From Siphonodentalium dalli (taxonomy: Eukaryota > Mollusca > Scaphopoda > Gadilida > Siphonodentaliidae): a stretch of 64,000 bases of DNA. Location of the stretch: the NCBI GenBank assembly GCA_032622095.1, contig CP136069.1:83474958-83538957 (forward strand). The letters are read 5' to 3'. A program made the position numbers and the translations under genes. Below, one piece after another: positions 10,138-21,890 of the stretch; the first letter of the stretch is position 1; each line of letters begins with the position of its first letter. The notes beneath the pieces are model-generated. The model saw only the letters and a list, made by a program, of their open reading frames with translations, was not told the DNA's origin and made no database searches.

Positions 10138-10304
10138 TTAACCCTTCCATGACTGGAGATTCTTGAACTTTTGTGAAAACCATGTGCCAAGGCATTCTCT
10201 TATATATGCGAGTCTCCCTATGGGAGACTCGCATATATAAGAGAATGCTCTGGCACAGGACCTTTAATGCTGCACCAGCGCAGCTCCCGTCATGATAGGG
10301 TTAA
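10138..10304. mobile_element. Family A MITE, complete, TTAA target
   Basis: TTAA-CCCTTCCATGAC at the left and GTCATGATAGGG-TTAA at the right. One copy of the TTATATATGCGAGTCTCCC palindrome is in the middle, followed by GGCACAGGACCTTTAATGC and TGCACCAGCGCAG. TTAA duplication with ends starting CCC fits piggyBac-type mobilisation. Confidence 0.85.
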
Positions 10305-10395
10305 TAAATCTCATAATAATGATATCAGTTTATATCAAATCGTATTATCCAACTTGCATTTTAAACAGCATTTACCTTGTACAATTTATAGAGAC

Positions 10396-10530
10396 TAATC
10401 AATTATTTTCGATGATTATGTGGGCATAATGCACAAGGTGAATCGGGCCTAGTAAATCCTGAGTGAGTGCAGCAGTAGGTACGACTACCAAAGTGAATTA
10501 TGCCACGTAATCATCGAAACCAATTGATTA
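10396..10530. mobile_element. Palindromic MITE
   Basis: TAATCAATTATTTTCGATGA pairs with TCATCGAAACCAATTGATTA. Inner stretches GTGGGCATAAT and ATTATGCCAC also pair. Confidence 0.7.
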
Positions 10531-10544
10531 TTCTGTTTATTACA

Positions 10545-10880
10545 AAATTTCCATCATTATAATTCATAATTTTGTTTATCACATAATTAACCCCAAATCC
10601 GGCCTCATACACTAATTCCCTAAATAATCGACTCCTTAACCACAACAGAATTATGGGTAACTTTTCAGCATTTTATAGTCGGAAATATGGCTTGTTGTCA
10701 TTCATCGGAAAGTGTTCACCAACCCTGAAATTTTTTCCATAATTCTGCTGTGGTTTAGGGGTCGATTATTTAGGACATTACTGTAAGTTTTAGTAAGACA
10801 CACGTGTATTGTCAGCACGTGCAGTGACGTAAGAGCTTAGCGCAATGATATTGATGTCAATGCCGGAACTTTATTATGTT
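10545..10880. mobile_element. Family H repeat split by a family C element
   Basis: TTATCACATAATTAACCCC at the left and GATGTCAATGCCGGAACTTT at the right are the two halves of family H (compare 4561-4745). Between them at 10611-10785 is a family C copy (TAAATAATCGACTCCTTAAC ... GGACATTACTGTA). Confidence 0.7.
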
Positions 10881-12346
10881 AGAATATAATACAGACTGGG
10901 TCCACCCTGGTCCAAAATGTTCTTTTGCCAAAAATGAAAATATATTTGCTGAGTTCTCAAAGTCAAATGACATCACTCTTATGTATCTTAAAACCAATAT
11001 TAGTTGTGAAAACATTATCATCGCACACAAGCTCCTAATAATCTCACATACAATGAGATCAACAACCTGTTAATTTACCAAAGCGGCTACGATGAGAATG
11101 TGACATGGGGCTTTCTTCACATGGATGCTTTTATGTCTAAAAACAGTTTTTGTACTTGATATTGTGGTATCAAGATATTGTGGTATCAAGATGAAAGACT
11201 TGCCAAATGAAAAGAGTTTTTGCCAAATGTGAATTATTTTTGCATTTGACAAGTAGCAGCACTCGCGTTATATAGTCTTCCATATTGGATAGTTACTCAA
11301 CTAAGAGCCATGATGTTACCCTTGGATTTCTTATTGCTAGAATTACAAGGCGCCAATATGTCACACTCGGGAGGATTAGATTGAACAAAACTTCTAACTT
11401 CGCCTCAATAATAGCAGAAAATAATTCTCTGTATCCGAGGTGGGAAAGTATAATCCAGCAGTCAGCTATGTCCTGTTCCCAAATGTAGTCCATGCGACAG
11501 AACAGACAACAATTTTGTTAATGGTCAATATACGAGACATGGCATATACTAAAGACAGCATTAAAAGATCGCTACTTGTGCATAACAATTTATTGTGCAG
11601 AGTTTATGAACAGATTGTAGTTGCTCCACAATTGGCCACAATCTCCCGCCGACCGTGACAAATGGTCTTCCCTCCACTGAATAAATGATGACAAATCACC
11701 TTTTGCATATTAGCAGCACGGGCAGGCTCTAGCTTTGTTCATGTTCATATTTACAGACAAGACCTGACCTCCAACAATTTGACATAATATATCCCCAGTT
11801 GCGACAGCAGACAAGCTGGACAGAAAACAAATGCCTTCCGACTTGTTTTATATTTTTGAAGGTGGAAATCTGTGAACCAGCCAAACGGGTCCGAACTCTG
11901 TCTACAGGGAAGGCGGTGGTTCTCACCTTTTACATTACATGGTATGTGAGAAATGTTCAATGTCTGAACTCAAACATTCATACTTAGAAACAGATTTTCA
12001 TAACGTAGTTTCGCACAAATTATAAAACCTTTATGAAGAATATACTGTAAAACATATATCGAATTTTAGAAACATCATAAGCCGACCGCTGTATGCTCAA
12101 TAGTGACGGCCTCGCCCTGAACATATGACACGCATAATCAGAAACTCATCTCTGATTGGCCATCACTGTCCCGTGTTCGATAAACAACTCTACTCGCCCA
12201 GCCAATCTATTAACCAGACTATCGTACAAGACAAATGTTTTTTGCTATACTGCGAAACTTGAAAAACTATTATTATAGTCTAATATTTCTTGACTGCTGA
12301 AGAGAGAAGTGTTCACTCTAAACCTCCCCATTATTTATTGTTGAGT
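10881..12346. other. No gene or repeat recognised
   Basis: The longest stretch on this side without identifiable repeats. Short frames at 10876-11073, 11285-11493 and 11729-11987 occur on both strands at once, lack family features and have no matching splice or start context. A direct repeat of ATATTGTGGTATCAAG occurs at 11158-11190. Confidence 0.4.
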
Positions 12347-12922
12347 TTAACCCTTCCATGACATAGGGAGCCTCGCATATATAAGAGAATAGATTGGCCT
12401 AACAATATTTACCTTGACCTTGTAAGCTAGTGCATTCTGTTATATATGCAAGGCTCCCTGTGAGAGACTCACATATATATACACAGAACGACTCGAGTGT
12501 GTTAATGGGTTTGTTGACACGGCACGTGTGTTAGCGCGGAGAGGAGAAGCCTTGAGTTATATCCTTCGCGATGGCACAAGTGCCATATCAACAAACCCGT
12601 TAACACACTTGTAGTTCTGTGTTTATTACATGTCACCCGTCCTAGAATCTGTGTGTTAAAAATACATGCTTACAAGGTTTTATTAGGCACATACATTGTT
12701 TGTTTTGTCATGTGTGATGATGCTTTTATTTTATAGTTCCGTTTTCATGGTTGAGGTGAATGTCATGTACGTCAATTGACGTCAGCGAGATGGAATATGG
12801 AATATAAGCAGCAATAACACTGTATTTCTAGGAACAACAGTGTAATAAATACAAGTAAGATAATGTACTGGCACATGATCTTTAATGCTGCACCAGTGCA
12901 CCTCCCATCATGAAAGGGTTAA
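12347..12922. mobile_element. Family A MITE split by a nested palindromic element
   Basis: TTAA-CCCTTCCATGAC opens at 12347 and CATCATGAAAGGG-TTAA closes at 12922. The internal sequence is interrupted at about 12479-12857. The insert opens with ACACAGAACGACTCGAGTGT and GGGTTTGTTGA, mirrored by TCAACAAACCCGTTAACACA and GTTCTGTGT near 12580-12612. It ends with GTGTAATAAATACAAGT, a weaker echo of the same end. Confidence 0.75.
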
Positions 12923-13411
12923 CTTAAAGGTACTCAATCCGAACAGAGGGTCCCCATCTCAACAGATTCCAACAACAACAATCCGATCAGAGGGTCCTAT
13001 ATTACTATTTCTTTGGCTTTGGGGGTACAAAATATTTGATTCGAGTCGAGGAACCCATCAAACAAAGCTCAGAGTTATTAGATATTGATTTTTGAAATTT
13101 GTTATTTACTCGAGATGAGTACTAATAATTGCCTTCAACTGCCGTAATCTGCTCTGGATGTGTACTCCAAAATCTATTCAAACAGACAAGGATGGATAAC
13201 TCTAAAATCAAGTGGTAATAACAGCGCAATTTTGACTGAGTTCTGGGCCAGATAATATTCCCGATAATGAAAAATAATAGATTTCTAAAATCGATATCTA
13301 ACAAATCTGAGCTTTGATGGGTGACTTCCTCGACTCGAATCAAATATTTTTGACCCCCGAAGCCATTGAAATAGTAATTGAGAGGAGTTTTATCGGATTG
13401 AGTACCTTTAA
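12923..13411. mobile_element. Family E element with TTAA ends
   Basis: It starts two bases after the preceding family A copy. TTAA-AGGTACTCAATCCGAACA at the left and ATCGGATTGAGTACCT-TTAA at the right. A second CAATCCGATCAGAGGGTCC inside the left arm indicates a local duplication of the end. Confidence 0.75.
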
Positions 13412-13451
13412 CACATGTTTTCGTGTTTTGTAGATACAGCATTATTCTATC

Positions 13452-13506
13452 ATCTGGTCATTTATTCATGTACTCATTTATTCATGTACTCATTTATTCA
13501 TGTATT
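13452..13506. repeat. 16-bp tandem repeat
   Basis: CATTTATTCATGTACT is repeated directly about three times. Confidence 0.85.
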
Positions 13507-13551
13507 CACTACCATAAGCCTTTCATTGTTGTTGTATCTTGTTGAACTTTA

Positions 13552-13871
13552 AGATGACCAAGATTCAATCATAAGTGGAAGGATTTCCATCGTAGGAACT
13601 AAGCAGTAGGACTCTGCATGCTCACGTCAATATTGCAAGTAAAAAAATAAGCACTGTTTGATTCTAGATTCGAAATCGTGGCGTATCCTTGTATATCTCC
13701 ACTTGCGACCTAATCGTTAAAATCGTAGCTGGAAAGATCGTAGGGTAGTCAATCACATGCTTATGAACAACCTACGATATCATGTACAACAACATCACAA
13801 TCGTGTGAACAAAAAATCCATGATTTTTTTCGGACCTGATTTCTCCACTTACGATTGAATAGTGGTCATCT
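13552..13871. mobile_element. Palindromic MITE, about 28-bp termini
   Basis: AGATGACCAAGATTCAATCA and AAGTGGA at the left pair with TCCACTT and GATTGAATAGTGGTCATCT at the right. The inner parts GAAATCGTGGCG, ATCTCCACTTGCGACC and ATCGTAG form weaker pairs. Confidence 0.65.
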
Positions 13872-14807
13872 GAATGTTCACTTAATGATGTAAATTATTT
13901 TCAAAGATAAATAAAAAATCATGCTAATTTGTTGATTTCTGTCATTAGTTCTTTCTTTCACTTCTAAATACTCACTGGTGAGAAGTAACCTCAGGAAATG
14001 TCCAGCTAATAAGTTAAAGATGGTTTATCTCTTCCTAAATATGTTTCATATAGTCTCTGGGTTATAAATTAATAATTATGAGTTAATATATTAATTAATA
14101 TAGATTTTATATCGATATTTCTATTATTACATAGCTAGTGATTAAATTCATTCCCAGCCACTTAATTCTACCATGTGAACATGCCATATTCAGCGGTAAT
14201 GGGTCACCCTTCCCGACATCACTCTCATCAGGCTGGTCTGGTCTGATATCACCGGTGTGATATTACTCGATACAGACCAGTTGTCATGGAAAACCCCAGG
14301 GAGATCATGTGATAATTACGTCACCTTCCGTGTTCGCCTTGTTGTTTGTTTGCTCTTATTTCTTAGCATGAAATTCCATTAACAATGTTAATTTGAGAAT
14401 CTAGATACTTCCCAGAACAGGCCTGAGCAGAATGAGGTTCTCAGAGGGTGAATTTGGTGATGCAAAGGACAGACACTATTTGCAGGACTGCCACCAGTTT
14501 TGATTCATTAAACTAAACATTCTTACGGACATGGCTTGTTCGAACCTCAAAATTATGAATCCATAATTTGTTTAGAGGTATCTCAAAATATACTTGTAGG
14601 GAAGATATCCGAAAGATTTGTCGATATAGAGCCGAAAATGCGTTTTGTTTTTATTATATTTTTCAATAAATTTTAGATCACTTCGTTTGTGCTTCATTTG
14701 TTAAATTTTTTTGTCAGCGGATGTAATGAGTGGACAATGTGTTCGTCAGAGGGTTTAATAACCCACCCTGCCTGATAGCAGTATAATGAGGGCGTCACCT
14801 CCCTGGA
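13872..14807. other. Mostly unannotated; one family D fragment
   Basis: A short family D piece, CAGAATGAGGTTCTCAGAGG with TGAATTTGGTGATGC, is at 14429-14465. The motif TAAATACTCACTGGTGAG at 13966 is shared with the + gene UTR region and 50834. Nothing else is recognised up to the edge of the satellite. Confidence 0.5.
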
Positions 14808-16697
14808 TGCTCAATACCAGTTAACAGATGGGGTGAATCCTCAATACCAGTTAACAGATGGGGTGAATCCTCAATACCAGTTAACAGAGGGGTGAATCCT
14901 CAATACCAGTTAACAGATGGGGTGAATCCTCACTACCAGTTAACAGATGGGGTGAATCCTCAATACCAGTTTAATAACAGATGGGGTGAATCCTCAATAC
15001 CAGTTAACAGATGGGGTGAATCCTCAATACCAGTTAACAGATGGGGTGAATCCTCAATACCAGTTAACAGATGGGGTGAATCCTCAATACCAGTTAACAG
15101 ATGGGGTGAATCCTCAATACCAGTTAACAGATGGGGTGAATCCTCAATACCAGTTAACAGATGGGGTGAATCCTCAATACCAGTTTAATAACAGATGGGG
15201 TGAATCCTCACTACCAGTTAACAGATGGGGTGAATCCTCAATACCAGTTAACAGATGGGGTGAATCCTCAATACCAGTTTAATAACAGATGGGGTGAATC
15301 CTCACTACCAGTTAACAGATGGGGTGAATCCTCAATACCAGTTAACAGATGGGGTGAATCCTCAATACCAGTTTAATAACAGATGGGGTGAATCCTCACT
15401 ACCAGTTAACAGATGGGGTGAATCCTCAATACCAGTTAACAGATGGGGTGAATCCTCACTACCAGTTAACAGATGGGGTGAATCCTCAATACCAGTTAAC
15501 AGATGGGGTGAATCATCACTACCAGTTAACAGATGGGGTGAATCCTCACTACCAGTTAACAGATGGGGTGAATCCTCACTACCAGTTAACAGATGGGGTG
15601 AATCCTCAATACCAGTTAACAGATGGGGTGAATCCTCACTACCAGTTAACAGATGGGGTGAATCCTCACTACCAGTTAACAGATGGGGTGAATCCTCAAT
15701 ACCAGTTAACAGATGGGGTGAATCCTCAATACCAGTTAACAGATGGGGTGAATCCTCACTACCAGTTTAATAACAGATGGGGTGAATCCTCACTACCAGT
15801 TAACAGATGGGGTGAATCCTCACTACCAGTTTAATAACAGATGGGGTGAATCCTCAATACCAGTTAACAGATGGGGTGAATCCTCACTACCAGTTAACAG
15901 ATGGGGTGAATCCTCAATACCAGTTAACAGATGGGGTGAATCCTCACTACCAGTTAACAGATGGGGTGAATCCTCACTACCAGTTAACAGATGGGGTGAA
16001 TCCTCAATACCAGTTAACAGATGGGGTGAATCCTCAATATCAGTTAACAGATGGGGTGAATCCTCAATACCAGTTAACAGATGGGGTGAATCCTCAATAC
16101 CAGTTAACAGATGGGGTGAATCCTCAATACCAGTTAACAGATGGGGTGAATCCTCAATACCAGTTAACAGATGGGGTGAATCCTCAATATCAGTTAACAG
16201 ATGGGGTGAATCCTCAATACCAGTTAACAGATGGGGTGAATCCTCACTACCAGTTAACAGATGGGGTGAATCCTCAATACCAGTTAACAGATGGGGTGAA
16301 TCCTCACTACCAGTTAACAGATGGGGTGAATCCTCACTACCAGTTAACAGATGGGGTGAATCCTCAATACCAGTTAACAGATGGGGTGAATCCTCAATAC
16401 CAGTTAACAGATGGGGTGAATCCTCAATACCAGTTAACAGATGGGGTGAATCCTCAATACCAGTTAACAGATGGGGTGAATCATCAATACCAGTTAACAG
16501 ATGGGGTGAATCCTCACTACCAGTTAACAGATGGGGTGAATCCTCAATACCAGTTAACAGATGGGGTGAATCCTCAATACCAGTTAACAGATGGGGTGAA
16601 TCCTCAATATCAGTTAACAGATGGGGTGAATCCTCACTACCAGTTAACAGATGGGGTGAATCCTCAATACCAGTTAACAGATGGGGGGGGGGGGGGG
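14808..16697. repeat. Satellite A array 1, 30-bp monomer, about 62 copies
   Basis: The monomer begins TTAACAGATGGGGTGAATCC and ends TCAATACCAG. Its main variants are TCACTACCAG, TCAATATCAG and AATCATCA. Six monomers are 34 bp long because CAGTTAACAG is replaced by CAGTTTAATAACAG (near 14968, 15183, 15277, 15371, 15765 and 15829). Both the NPQYQLTDGV and NRWGESSIPV frames stay open because the unit length is a multiple of three and has no stop in these frames. This is not evidence of a protein. The array ends in a run of 15 G and then GCGATTCTCCAG. Confidence 0.97.
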
Positions 16698-17185
16698 CGA
16701 TTCTCCAGGTGTTGTACGGGACATTTATACTCTTATATGGCCCCTATTTTATTCAGGAAATTAAACTTGCGATATATAATATACTCTGGCAATGCTGCTA
16801 GGCACATATAACAAGCACAATAGAACTTGATTGTTCATAGAGATCTAATTTTTTTTAAATAGTAAAAAATATGCGGTGTTGTACGGGACATAATTTGGGA
16901 ACTGGTTTTGTGGTCAATGACTTTCAACGACATATTCAATCCAATGATGAAAGTACTTGTCAGGATTTGTCCTTTGTGTGCTCAGAAAGTTAACCCTTTT
17001 GCAAAGTTGACATAACTATTGTAATGGGGTTCATTTACATTCAAGATATTGTTGAAAAATACTGGTGTTGTACGGGACAACTGGAAAAGTGTTGTACGGG
17101 ACATAATTTTCCATCAGAGATTATTATTGTATAATTTAATGAAATGGTTCAAAGCTACATATTTTTCACTTAAGTATCATACCCA
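16698..17185. repeat. Linker a, unit 1, with four direct 15-bp motifs
   Basis: GTGTTGTACGGGACA occurs at 16709, 16876, 17065 and 17089. The rest is AT-rich and unrecognised. It is nearly identical to 21390-21890, with about one clear substitution (GATGAAAGTACTTG versus GATGAAGGTACTTG). Confidence 0.9.
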
Positions 17186-18892
17186 TTGATATTACATACA
17201 TACGATCATGAGTATGTAGGGGCACCTGCGGCGCATAAGATACTATACGTGGCGGGATGGGGTGGTGGTGGCTGGTGGGTACTTGCATACATACGATCAT
17301 GAGTATGTAGGGGCACCTGCGGCGCATAAGATAGTATGGGTGGCGCGATGGGGTGGTGGGTTGTTTACTTACATACATACGATCATGAGTATGTAGGGGC
17401 GCCTGCGGCGCATAAGATACTATGGGTGGCAGGATGGGGTGGTGGGTTGTTTACTTACATACATACGATCATGAGTATGTAGGGGCGCATAAGATACTAT
17501 GGGTAGCAGGATGGGGTGGTGGGTGGGTCACTTACATACATACGATCATGAGTATGTAGTGGCGCCTGCAGCGCTTAAGATACTATGGGTGGCGGGATGG
17601 GGTGGTGGGTGGGTACTTACATACATACGATCAGGGTATGTAGGGGAGCCTGTGGTGCATAAGATACTATGGATGGCGGGATTGGGTGGTGGGTGGGTAC
17701 TTACATACATACGATCATGAGTATGTAGTGGCGCCTGCGGCGCATAAGATACTATGGTTGGCGGGATGGGGTGGTGGGTGGGTACTTACATACAATCATG
17801 ATAATGTAGTGGCGCCTGCGACGCATGAGATACTATGCATGGCAGGATGGGGTGGTGGGTGGGTACTTACATACATACGATCATGGGTATGTAGGGGCGC
17901 CTGCGGCGATTAAGATACTATGGATGGCGGGATTGATGGTGTGTGGGTACTTACATACATACGATCATGAGTATGTAGACGCGGTTGCGACGCATAAGAT
18001 ACTATGGGTGGCGGGATGGGGTGGTGGGTGGGTCACTTACATACATATGATCATGAGTATGTAGTGGCGCATAAGATACTATGGATGGCGGGATTGGGTG
18101 GTGGGTGGGTACTTACATACATACGATCATGAGTGTGTAGTGGCGCCTGCAGCGCATAAGATACTATGGGTGGCGGGATGGGGTGGTGGGTTGTTTACTT
18201 ACATACATACGATCATGAGTATGTAGCCTGGGCGCATAAAATACTATGGATGGCGGGATTGGGTGGTGGGTGGGTACTTACATACGATCATGAGTATGTA
18301 GTGGCGCCTGCAGCGCATAAGATACTATGGGTGGCGGGATGGGTTGGTGGGTGGGTACTTACATACGATCATGAGTATGTAGTGGCGTATGAGATACTAT
18401 GCATGGCGGGATGGGGTGGTAGGTGGGTCACTTACATACATACGATCATGAGTATGTAGTGGCGCCTGCGGCGCATTAGATACCATGAATGGCGGGATTG
18501 GGTGGTGGGTGGGTACTTACACACATACGATCATGAGTATGTAGTGGCGCCTGCGGCGCATTAGATACCATGAATGGCGGGATTGGGTGGTGGGTGGGTA
18601 CTTACATACGATCATGAGTGTGTAGTGGCGCCTGCGGCGCATTAGATACCATGAATGGCGGGATTGGGTGGTGGGTGGGTACTTACATACATACGATCAT
18701 GAGTATTTAGTGGCACCTGCGGCGCATAAGATACTATGAGTGGCGGGATGGGGTGGTGGGTGGGTCACTTACATACAAACGATCATGAGTAAGTAGTGGC
18801 GCCTGCAGCGCATAAGATACTATGGATGGCGGGATTGGGTGGTGGGTGGGTACTTACATACGATCATGGGGTGGTGGGTGTGTACTTTAGTG
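17186..18892. repeat. Satellite B array 1, roughly 90-bp monomers, about 18 copies
   Basis: The monomer contains ACATACGATCATGAGTATGT, GGCGCCTGCGGCGCATAAGA, TACTATGGRTGGCGGGAT and GGGGTGGTGGGTGGGTACTT. It includes two small palindromes, CATACGATCATGAGTATG (imperfect) and GGCGCC. Monomer length varies through repeated loss of a 9-base segment at the GGCGC direct repeats. Open frames across the array are repeat artefacts. Confidence 0.95.
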
Positions 18893-19737
18893 TACGGTAT
18901 CGATATTCCAACAAAAGTAGAGTTATTTGAATGTCCGGTATATGCAGGACATGGCCACACAGGGTGGTACAAGGGACATAGTCTGTACGTATTATTCTAA
19001 AAAATAGTATGCTTACTACCCAAGAGTATATTTATAGTAATATAGACAATATAATTGTGTAACAATTATAAATGTAACTACACGGTATATGTGTGTTTTA
19101 GTAATAAATGTCAACCAAATGCAATATATTGAACTTTATAAGAGCAGTAAAATTCATCAGTCAAATAGTGTTGTACGGGACATGTCCCGTACAACACCCC
19201 AAAGTGTTGTACGGGACAATATCAATTTGAGTACTGAGAAAGGACAATGAGTTAGGTCTCATTTCTTGCTTGATGGCTTATATACAGAGGCATTGAAACT
19301 GAAATATGGGTGATCATATGGCAAGTTGGTCTTTCTGGGACAGAAAAATGGTTTAAAAAGTGTTGTACGGGACATTGATAAAGGGCCAAATTTTGGGATT
19401 GAAAAAATGCGTTTATCGGATATATAGTATAATTATTTCATTTCTATTCCATAAAATGTGTTCCCAGGTTACATTTACATAATAACATTGCCAATCTTAA
19501 TGTTTAAACAGTGCTTAATATGCAGGGTATACAATACAGGAAAAAAGAGAGTTATGTTTGGATTTTCACGTAGGAGATATATGTCGATAAAAATCACACA
19601 AACAATCACATTTCAACCAAAACTATTTGAATGTTATTAGCCTTATATCAATACCTTAACTAAATGCCAACTGCTTTAGTCTAAAATACCTTTTCAATTT
19701 TCGGATATTTGCCTCTTATCTGGAGAATCGCCCTGCC
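18893..19737. repeat. Linker b, unit 1, with 30-bp perfect palindrome
   Basis: GTGTTGTACGGGACA at 19168-19182 is followed without a gap by its reverse complement at 19183-19197. Further direct copies are at 19204 and 19360. The linker ends CTGGAGAATCGCCC next to satellite A array 2, the exact inverse of the GGGCGATTCTCCAG after each array. Unit 1 contains the uninterrupted CTGGGACAGAAAAATGG that is split in unit 2. Confidence 0.93.
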
Positions 19738-21389
19738 CAGGGTGAATCCTCAATACCAGTTAACAGATGGGGTGAATCATCAATACCAGTTAACAGATGG
19801 GGTGAATCCTCAATACCAGTTTAATAACAGATGGGGTGAATCCTCAATACCAGTTAACAGATGGGGTGAATCCTCAATACCAGTTAACAGATGGGGTGAA
19901 TCCTCAATACCAGTTAACAGATGGGGTGAATCCTCACTACCAGTTTAATAACAGATGGGGTGAATCCTCAATACCAATTAACAGATGGGGTGAATCCTCA
20001 ATACCAGTTTAATAACAGATGGGGTGAATCCTCAATACCAGTTAACAGATGGGGTGAATCCTCAATACCAGTTAACAGATGGGGTGAATCCTCAATACCA
20101 GTTAACAGATGGGGTGAATCCTCAATACCAGTTAACAGATGGGGTGAATCCTCAATACCAGTTAACAGATGGGGTGAATCCTCAATACCAGTTTAATAAC
20201 AGATGGGGTGAATCCTCAATACCAGTTAACAGATGGGGTGAATCCTCACTACCAGTTAACAGATGGGGTGAATCCTCAATACCAGTTAACAGATGGGGTG
20301 AATCCTCACTACCAGTTTAATAACAGATGGGGTGAATCCTCACTACCAGTTAACAGATGGGGTGAATCCTCAATACCAGTTAACAGATGGGGTGAATCCT
20401 CACTACCAGTTAACAGATGGGGTGAATCCTCAATACCAGTTAACAGATGGGGTGAATCCTCACTACCAGTTAACAGATGGGGTGAATCCTCAATACCAGT
20501 TAACAGATGGGGTGAATCCTCAATATCAGTTAACAGATGGGGTGAATCCTCAATACCAGTTAACAGATGGGGTGAATCCTCAATACCAGTTAACAGATGG
20601 GGTGAATCCTCAATACCAGTTAACGGATGGGGTGAATCCTCAATACCAGTTAACAGATGGGGTGAATCCTCAATACCAGTTAACAGATGGGGTGAATCCT
20701 CAATACCAGTTTAATAACAGATGGGGTGAATCCTCACTACCAGTTAACAGATGGGGTGAATCCTCAATACCAGTTAACAGATGGGGTGAATCCTCAATAC
20801 CAGTTTAATAACAGATGGGGTGAATCCTCAATACCAGTTAACAGATGGGGTGAATCCTCACTACCAGTTAACAGATGGGGTGAATTCTCAATACCAGTTA
20901 ACAGATGGGGTGAATCCTCACTACCAGTTAACAGATGGGGTGAATCCTCAATACCAGTTAACAGATGGGGTGAATCCTCACTACCAGTTAACAGATGGGG
21001 TGAATCCTCAATACCAGTTAACAGATGGGGTGAATCCTCACTACCAGTTAACAGATGGGGTGAATCCTCACTACCAGTTAACAGATGGGGTGAATCCTCA
21101 ATACCAGTTAACAGATGGGGTGAATCCTCAATACCAGTTAACAGATGGGGTGAATCATCAATACCAGTTAACAGATGTGGTGAATACTCACTACCAGTTA
21201 ACAGATGGGGTGAATCCTCAATACCAGTTAACAGATGGGGTGAATCATCACCACCAGTTAACAGATGGGGTGAATCCTCAATACCAGTTAACAGATGGGG
21301 TGAATCCTCAATATCAGTTAACAGATGGGGTGAATCCTCACTACCAGTTAACAGATGGGGTGAATCCTCAATACCAGTTAACAGATGGG
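19738..21389. repeat. Satellite A array 2, 30-bp monomer, about 54 copies
   Basis: Same monomer and variants as array 1. Seven 34-bp monomers lie near 19819, 19943, 20007, 20191, 20315, 20709 and 20803. The 394-bp gap between 20315 and 20709 equals the gap between 15371 and 15765 in array 1. The right end has only six G before CGATTCTCCAG. Confidence 0.97.
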
Positions 21390-21890
21390 GGGCGATTCTC
21401 CAGGTGTTGTACGGGACATTTATACTCTTATATGGCCCCTATTTTATTCAGGAAATTAAACTTGCGATATATAATATACTCTGGCAATGCTGCTAGGCAC
21501 ATATAACAAGCACAATAGAACTTGATTGTTCATAGAGATCTAATTTTTTTTAAATAGTAAAAAATATGCGGTGTTGTACGGGACATAATTTGGGAACTGG
21601 TTTTGTGGTCAATGACTTTCAACGACATATTCAATCCAATGATGAAGGTACTTGTCAGGATTTGTCCTTTGTGTGCTCAGAAAGTTAACCCTTTTGCAAA
21701 GTTGACATAACTATTGTAATGGGGTTCATTTACATTCAAGATATTGTTGAAAAATACTGGTGTTGTACGGGACAACTGGAAAAGTGTTGTACGGGACATA
21801 ATTTTCCATCAGAGATTATTATTGTATAATTTAATGAAATGGTTCAAAGCTACATATTTTTCACTTAAGTATCATACCCATTGATATTAC
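21390..21890. repeat. Linker a, unit 2
   Basis: Near-identical copy of 16698-17185 with four GTGTTGTACGGGACA motifs (about 21404, 21571, 21760 and 21784). Confidence 0.93.

Noticed and set aside
14808-16697. Regular 30-bp repeats resembling a CRISPR array
   Set aside because: There are no spacers between repeats, and the window is eukaryotic.
14892-16811. Long open frames encoding NPQYQLTDGV or NRWGESSIPV repeats (also 19709-21506)
   Set aside because: They follow from a stop-free 30-bp monomer, are open in two frames at once, are broken by 34-bp variants and run into linker sequence. There is no start context or domain.
17166-18459. Open frames in satellite B on both strands
   Set aside because: Repeat-driven frames of Gly/Trp/His/Tyr or Pro/His/Arg composition that change frame from monomer to monomer.
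16709-19374. GTGTTGTACGGGACA as a CENP-B box
   Set aside because: It ends in CGGGA, but the TTCG required 7 bases before the CGGG block in the CENP-B box pattern is absent.
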